The notes under the pieces are model-generated. The model did not search any database. It worked only from the letters and a program-made list of their open reading frames with translations, and was not told the DNA's origin. A stretch of DNA of 64,000 bases. Origin: Anaerolinea thermophila UNI-1. GTDB lineage: Bacteria; Chloroflexota; Anaerolineae; Anaerolineales; Anaerolineaceae. The stretch is taken from contig NC_014960.1 in NCBI RefSeq assembly GCF_000199675.1, positions 2,108,001 to 2,172,000 of the forward strand. The letters are read 5' to 3'. Shown piece after piece: positions 60,919 to 64,000 of this stretch. Positions within the stretch are counted from its first letter, which is position 1. Each line of letters opens with the position of its first letter. The position numbers and the translations under genes are program-made.

Positions 60919-63900
60919 ATGAGAATCCTGAAAAATGTAAGAGAACTGCTCTCTGCCACACGCCAGCGAATACGTCCTTCAGCCCCGGCGCAAGGGTTGC
61001 TGGAATTTGCCCTGGCTCTGCCGGTGTTGTTGTTGCTGGTCTTCGGCGTCATTGAGTTTGGGCGCATCATGCAAGCCTGGCTGGCACTGGAAAACGGTGC
61101 ACGCTTTGGCATTCGCTTTGCCATTACCGGCGATTACAACCCGGACTACTGCGATGATGCCATTGCTGCACTGACCCAACCGGGAGCCATTTTTGCCAGT
61201 GTAGGACGTACCCAACTGGAAAATCTGGATCGTGCCGATGGACGCATTGACTGTATGGTACCGGACAAAATCAACGGCAATCCAGTTGCACGCTGGGATG
61301 AATACACCAGCGCCCTCCAGGACTGGGCGCGCTTACCCTCCATTCGTGACGCCGCGCTGGCAGGGGCAACAGGCATTGCCTGGGAAAATGGCCCGGCTGT
61401 CTCCGGAGATTATCTGGCATACCTGACTTTTCCTCAGTCCACCTTCAGCCAGAACTATCGTGGAAACCCTGCCGCTCCAGGTTACCTGAATGTGATGATT
61501 TGCTCCAGCCGTGATAGTGGTTTCTTCATGGAAGGCCCACCGCAAGATCCGCACTATTACGATAACGTGGTCAGCAATGACCATCTGTTCCCGATGGTCT
61601 GTGTGGATAACCGTGGAGCAAACAAACGCTACATTGACGACGCAGGTGGTCCGGGTGATCGGGTACGCATTATCCTCACCTATCGTCACACGTTGATTAC
61701 CCCCTTCCTGAGCTCCTGGTGGCCTACGTTGCGGTTGAATTCCAGCCGCGAAGGTCTGGTGGAGAAATTCCGCACCTCCCGCGTTACCGGTTTGACCGGG
61801 GGAATCGCCATGGCGCCCACCCGCACCCCCACGCCAACGACCCCGCCAACCTTCACACCAACACCAACACCGGTCCACTGCGAGAACACCGGTACCATCT
61901 TGCTGGAGAGGTTCAATGGCATTAATGGAAACACTGTTGCCGATCTCACCGCCAGCACGAATTACCCGGCTTTCCCGGATGAACGCACTTACCCAACCTC
62001 CTTCCGCCTGACACCCAATACCGGCGACAACTACGGCACACGCTTCCGTGGATATATCTGCCCGCCTTACTCGGGTGAATACACCTTCTACATTGCCAGC
62101 GACGACGCCAGCCGTTTACTGCTCAGCCCGGATATGGACGCCTCGCGTGCCGTGCAGATTGCTTACCTGAACACTTACACGTCTCAGGATAACTGGACGG
62201 TCAACGATACCCGCCGTTCAGCACGCATCTGGCTGCAAGCCGGCACCTTCTACTACATTGAAGCCCTGCACAAAGAAGGCACGGGAAGCGATCACCTTTC
62301 GGTAGCCTGGTCCGGTCCGGGCATTGGTACAGAGCCAACACTAATCGACGGACAATATCTGGCACCGGCAGAACCTGAGGTGGTTACCCCGGTGCTGTGC
62401 GAAGGCGAGAAAGGCGTATTGCGGGAAGACTGGACTGGCGTCAGCGGGACCAGTGTAAGCAACCTGACCTCCCTGCCCGACTACCCCGCCTATCCTAATG
62501 ATTACGGGTATCTGTCAACTTTCAACTACTCTCGCAACGCAGATAACTACGGCTCACGGTTGCAGGCTTACCTGTGCGCGCCTTACACCGGAGAATATAC
62601 CTTCTGGCTGGCAAGCGACGACAACGGCGTGCTGAACATGAGCCCGGACGAGAACCCTGCCAACAAAATCACCATTGCCAGCGTACCCGGATGGACAAAC
62701 GCTGGCGAATACAACAAGTATGCCGAGCAACAGTCCATTACCCTTAACCTGACCGCCGGGCAAAAGTACTACATGGAAGCCATTTTCAAGGAAGGCGGTG
62801 GCGGCGACCATGTCTCTGTTGCCTGGCAGGGTCCCTACATCCCGGTACAGGAATTGATTCCGCAAAAATACCTCCTGCCGCTTACTCCTCAGCCCACACG
62901 TACGCCTACCGCCACGCCAACGCCGGTTTGCACCGTGCTGACCTTCAACAGCCCGGATCAACTGTACCTGCATGATGAGACTTCTACGTACTACATGAAT
63001 GCTTTCATGCAGAACAACAGCCCCATCTACCCGGTAACCATTGACCGTATTGCCGGTTCGTGGATAGAAAACTGGCACACCATTGCCAGCGAAACCCGCC
63101 CGACAAAGAAACTCACCCTGTATGAGTGGAAAGGCGCTTCCAGCACGACTACCATCTACACCATCCCCTCCGGCGGGCTGGCACTGGCAAGCGTACCCAC
63201 CAATTGGGATCACACCTTCACCACCCCCTACACCATCCCGGTGAGCACCAGCGGCAATCTGCGCTTGAGGGTAGACAGCAAGTGGAAGAAAGCCTCCTTC
63301 ACCAGTCCGCAATTGCCTACAGCCGAGTTTAACTACTATCACGGAGACGATTTCCGCTGGACGGTATATTACCGTGTGGGCAATCTCTCCTGCCAGGCAA
63401 CCCTGACAGGCGTAACCGGTCCAACTGTGACCGCTCAAACCGTGACTGGCACCGGCAGAAAATTCTCGGTACGGGCAAATGTGACGGTTGCCAGCGGGCG
63501 TTCGGTCAACCGCGTGTACTTCACGGTGTTTAACTCTGCCGGACAGATGGTGCACTACTATGACACCAATGCTTCCCCATACTGTTTGTTTGGCAGAAGC
63601 GGAAGCAACTGCGTCCTCAAGGACCCCTATGTGGATAAGTGGAACGCTGGCACACCCAGCAACACCAGCGACGATATTCTGATCACCAACGACACCTACA
63701 CCATCAGCATCATCGCCGAAGATAGCGGTGTGACCATCAACGGCACAAAGGTGGGGGTGTATTCCACGCGCATTACTTACACCCTGAATTTGCAAGGTGC
63801 CACTCCAACCGTCACCTTCACGCCTACCCGCACCAATACACCACGCCCCACCAACACGCCCACTAATACGGCTACCCGTACCAACACACCACCGCCATCC

Positions 63901-64000
63901 TTCACGCCCACCAAGACCACCGTACCACCACCGACCAATACGCCAACGCGAACCCCCAGTCCCACACCGGGTCCCTCCTACACACCTACGCGAACCAGAA
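60919..64000 (+). CDS. Large TadE-like protein with PA14 domains, 3' part outside window
   Basis: An open frame of at least 1027 codons that reaches the window end. Residues about 20-55 are a TadE-type helix (AQGLLEFALALPVLLLLVFG). A soluble domain to about 290 is followed by a Pro/Thr spacer, then two PA14-like domains, each with YSGEYTFYIASDD or YTGEYTFWLASDD and HLSVAWSGPG or HVSVAWQGPY, another spacer, two beta-sandwich-like regions and a TPT-rich tail. PA14 domains bind sugars in adhesins and glycosidases. GGTGAGG lies before the ATG. It is probably a surface adhesin assembled with the Tad apparatus. Confidence 0.85.
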   Translation, partial: MRILKNVRELLSATRQRIRPSAPAQGLLEFALALPVLLLLVFGVIEFGRIMQAWLALENGARFGIRFAITGDYNPDYCDDAIAALTQPGAIFASVGRTQLENLDRADGRIDCMVPDKINGNPVARWDEYTSALQDWARLPSIRDAALAGATGIAWENGPAVSGDYLAYLTFPQSTFSQNYRGNPAAPGYLNVMICSSRDSGFFMEGPPQDPHYYDNVVSNDHLFPMVCVDNRGANKRYIDDAGGPGDRVRIILTYRHTLITPFLSSWWPTLRLNSSREGLVEKFRTSRVTGLTGGIAMAPTRTPTPTTPPTFTPTPTPVHCENTGTILLERFNGINGNTVADLTASTNYPAFPDERTYPTSFRLTPNTGDNYGTRFRGYICPPYSGEYTFYIASDDASRLLLSPDMDASRAVQIAYLNTYTSQDNWTVNDTRRSARIWLQAGTFYYIEALHKEGTGSDHLSVAWSGPGIGTEPTLIDGQYLAPAEPEVVTPVLCEGEKGVLREDWTGVSGTSVSNLTSLPDYPAYPNDYGYLSTFNYSRNADNYGSRLQAYLCAPYTGEYTFWLASDDNGVLNMSPDENPANKITIASVPGWTNAGEYNKYAEQQSITLNLTAGQKYYMEAIFKEGGGGDHVSVAWQGPYIPVQELIPQKYLLPLTPQPTRTPTATPTPVCTVLTFNSPDQLYLHDETSTYYMNAFMQNNSPIYPVTIDRIAGSWIENWHTIASETRPTKKLTLYEWKGASSTTTIYTIPSGGLALASVPTNWDHTFTTPYTIPVSTSGNLRLRVDSKWKKASFTSPQLPTAEFNYYHGDDFRWTVYYRVGNLSCQATLTGVTGPTVTAQTVTGTGRKFSVRANVTVASGRSVNRVYFTVFNSAGQMVHYYDTNASPYCLFGRSGSNCVLKDPYVDKWNAGTPSNTSDDILITNDTYTISIIAEDSGVTINGTKVGVYSTRITYTLNLQGATPTVTFTPTRTNTPRPTNTPTNTATRTNTPPPSFTPTKTTVPPPTNTPTRTPSPTPGPSYTPTRTR

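Noticed and set aside
62554..63795. A 413-codon open frame on the minus strand
   Set aside because: It is antisense to the PA14-containing gene, whose domains are clear. No family resemblance and no ribosome site.
61800..64000. Thr/Pro-coding repeats as a CRISPR or other DNA repeat
   Set aside because: The repeats are degenerate at DNA level and encode TPT-type protein spacers in frame; no regular unit with spacers exists.

Overview
The window looks like a chromosomal segment of a Chloroflexi bacterium, most likely class Anaerolineae. That placement is an inference from protein style: Thr/Pro spacers of the TPT type in secreted proteins, an RNase J beside dnaA, an AbrB-tailed ABC ATPase, tandem SPFH proteins and Tad-type pseudopilin genes. 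No rRNA is present to confirm it. Coding density is high, start sites mostly carry good Shine-Dalgarno sequences, and no CRISPR array or prophage was seen.

Layout. 1-8.7 kb (minus strand): the 5' end of an AGE-family sugar epimerase, a lactonase, a GH5 lipoprotein, and a four-gene ABC export system (HlyD-type adaptor, FtsX-type permease, two ATPases, one with an AbrB tail). 9-14.6 kb: alcohol dehydrogenase, DsrE-like protein, ClpP, GH32 and GH130 glycosidases, a helix-hairpin-helix protein and a CBS protein. 14.7-24.8 kb: a large CHASE4/PAS/GAF/HD-GYP sensor, BirA, a cytochrome P450, an SPFH protein, a polytopic membrane protein and LexA with a near-consensus promoter and inverted repeats. 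24.8-30.4 kb: the translation cluster, read on the minus strand as tRNA-Thr, tRNA-Tyr, tRNA-Thr, tuf, rpmG, tRNA-Trp, secE, nusG, rplK, rplA, L10 leader, rplJ, rplL. 30.6-36.5 kb: MBL-fold protein, small barrel protein, MutY, Pcm, RNase J, DnaA. 36.9-39.4 kb: FAD oxidoreductase, flippase-like membrane protein and a 42-residue membrane peptide, translationally coupled.

39.5-48 kb holds the most unusual block: a NrdG-like radical SAM protein, a coiled-coil protein and a three-module CbxX-type AAA+ ATPase on the plus strand, convergent and overlapping with a minus-strand operon of two SPFH-like membrane proteins and a helical-repeat protein. Each operon has its own sigma70-type promoter and both promoters carry the same 9-bp word in the spacer. 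I do not recognise this assembly as a described system.

48.1-54 kb is disturbed: a hydrolase, an HD-domain gene broken by a frameshift, a membrane-protein gene split by a complete IS5-like element with a 9-bp target duplication, then lepB, deoC, a YgiT-type zinc finger gene and an IS1-like element with a predicted -1 frameshift. 54-64 kb: tpiA, a membrane protein with a HEVSH motif, a phosphatase-like/propeller membrane protein, and a Tad-type operon (TadE-like, VWA-containing TadG-like, and a very large TadE-like protein with PA14 domains that runs off the window).
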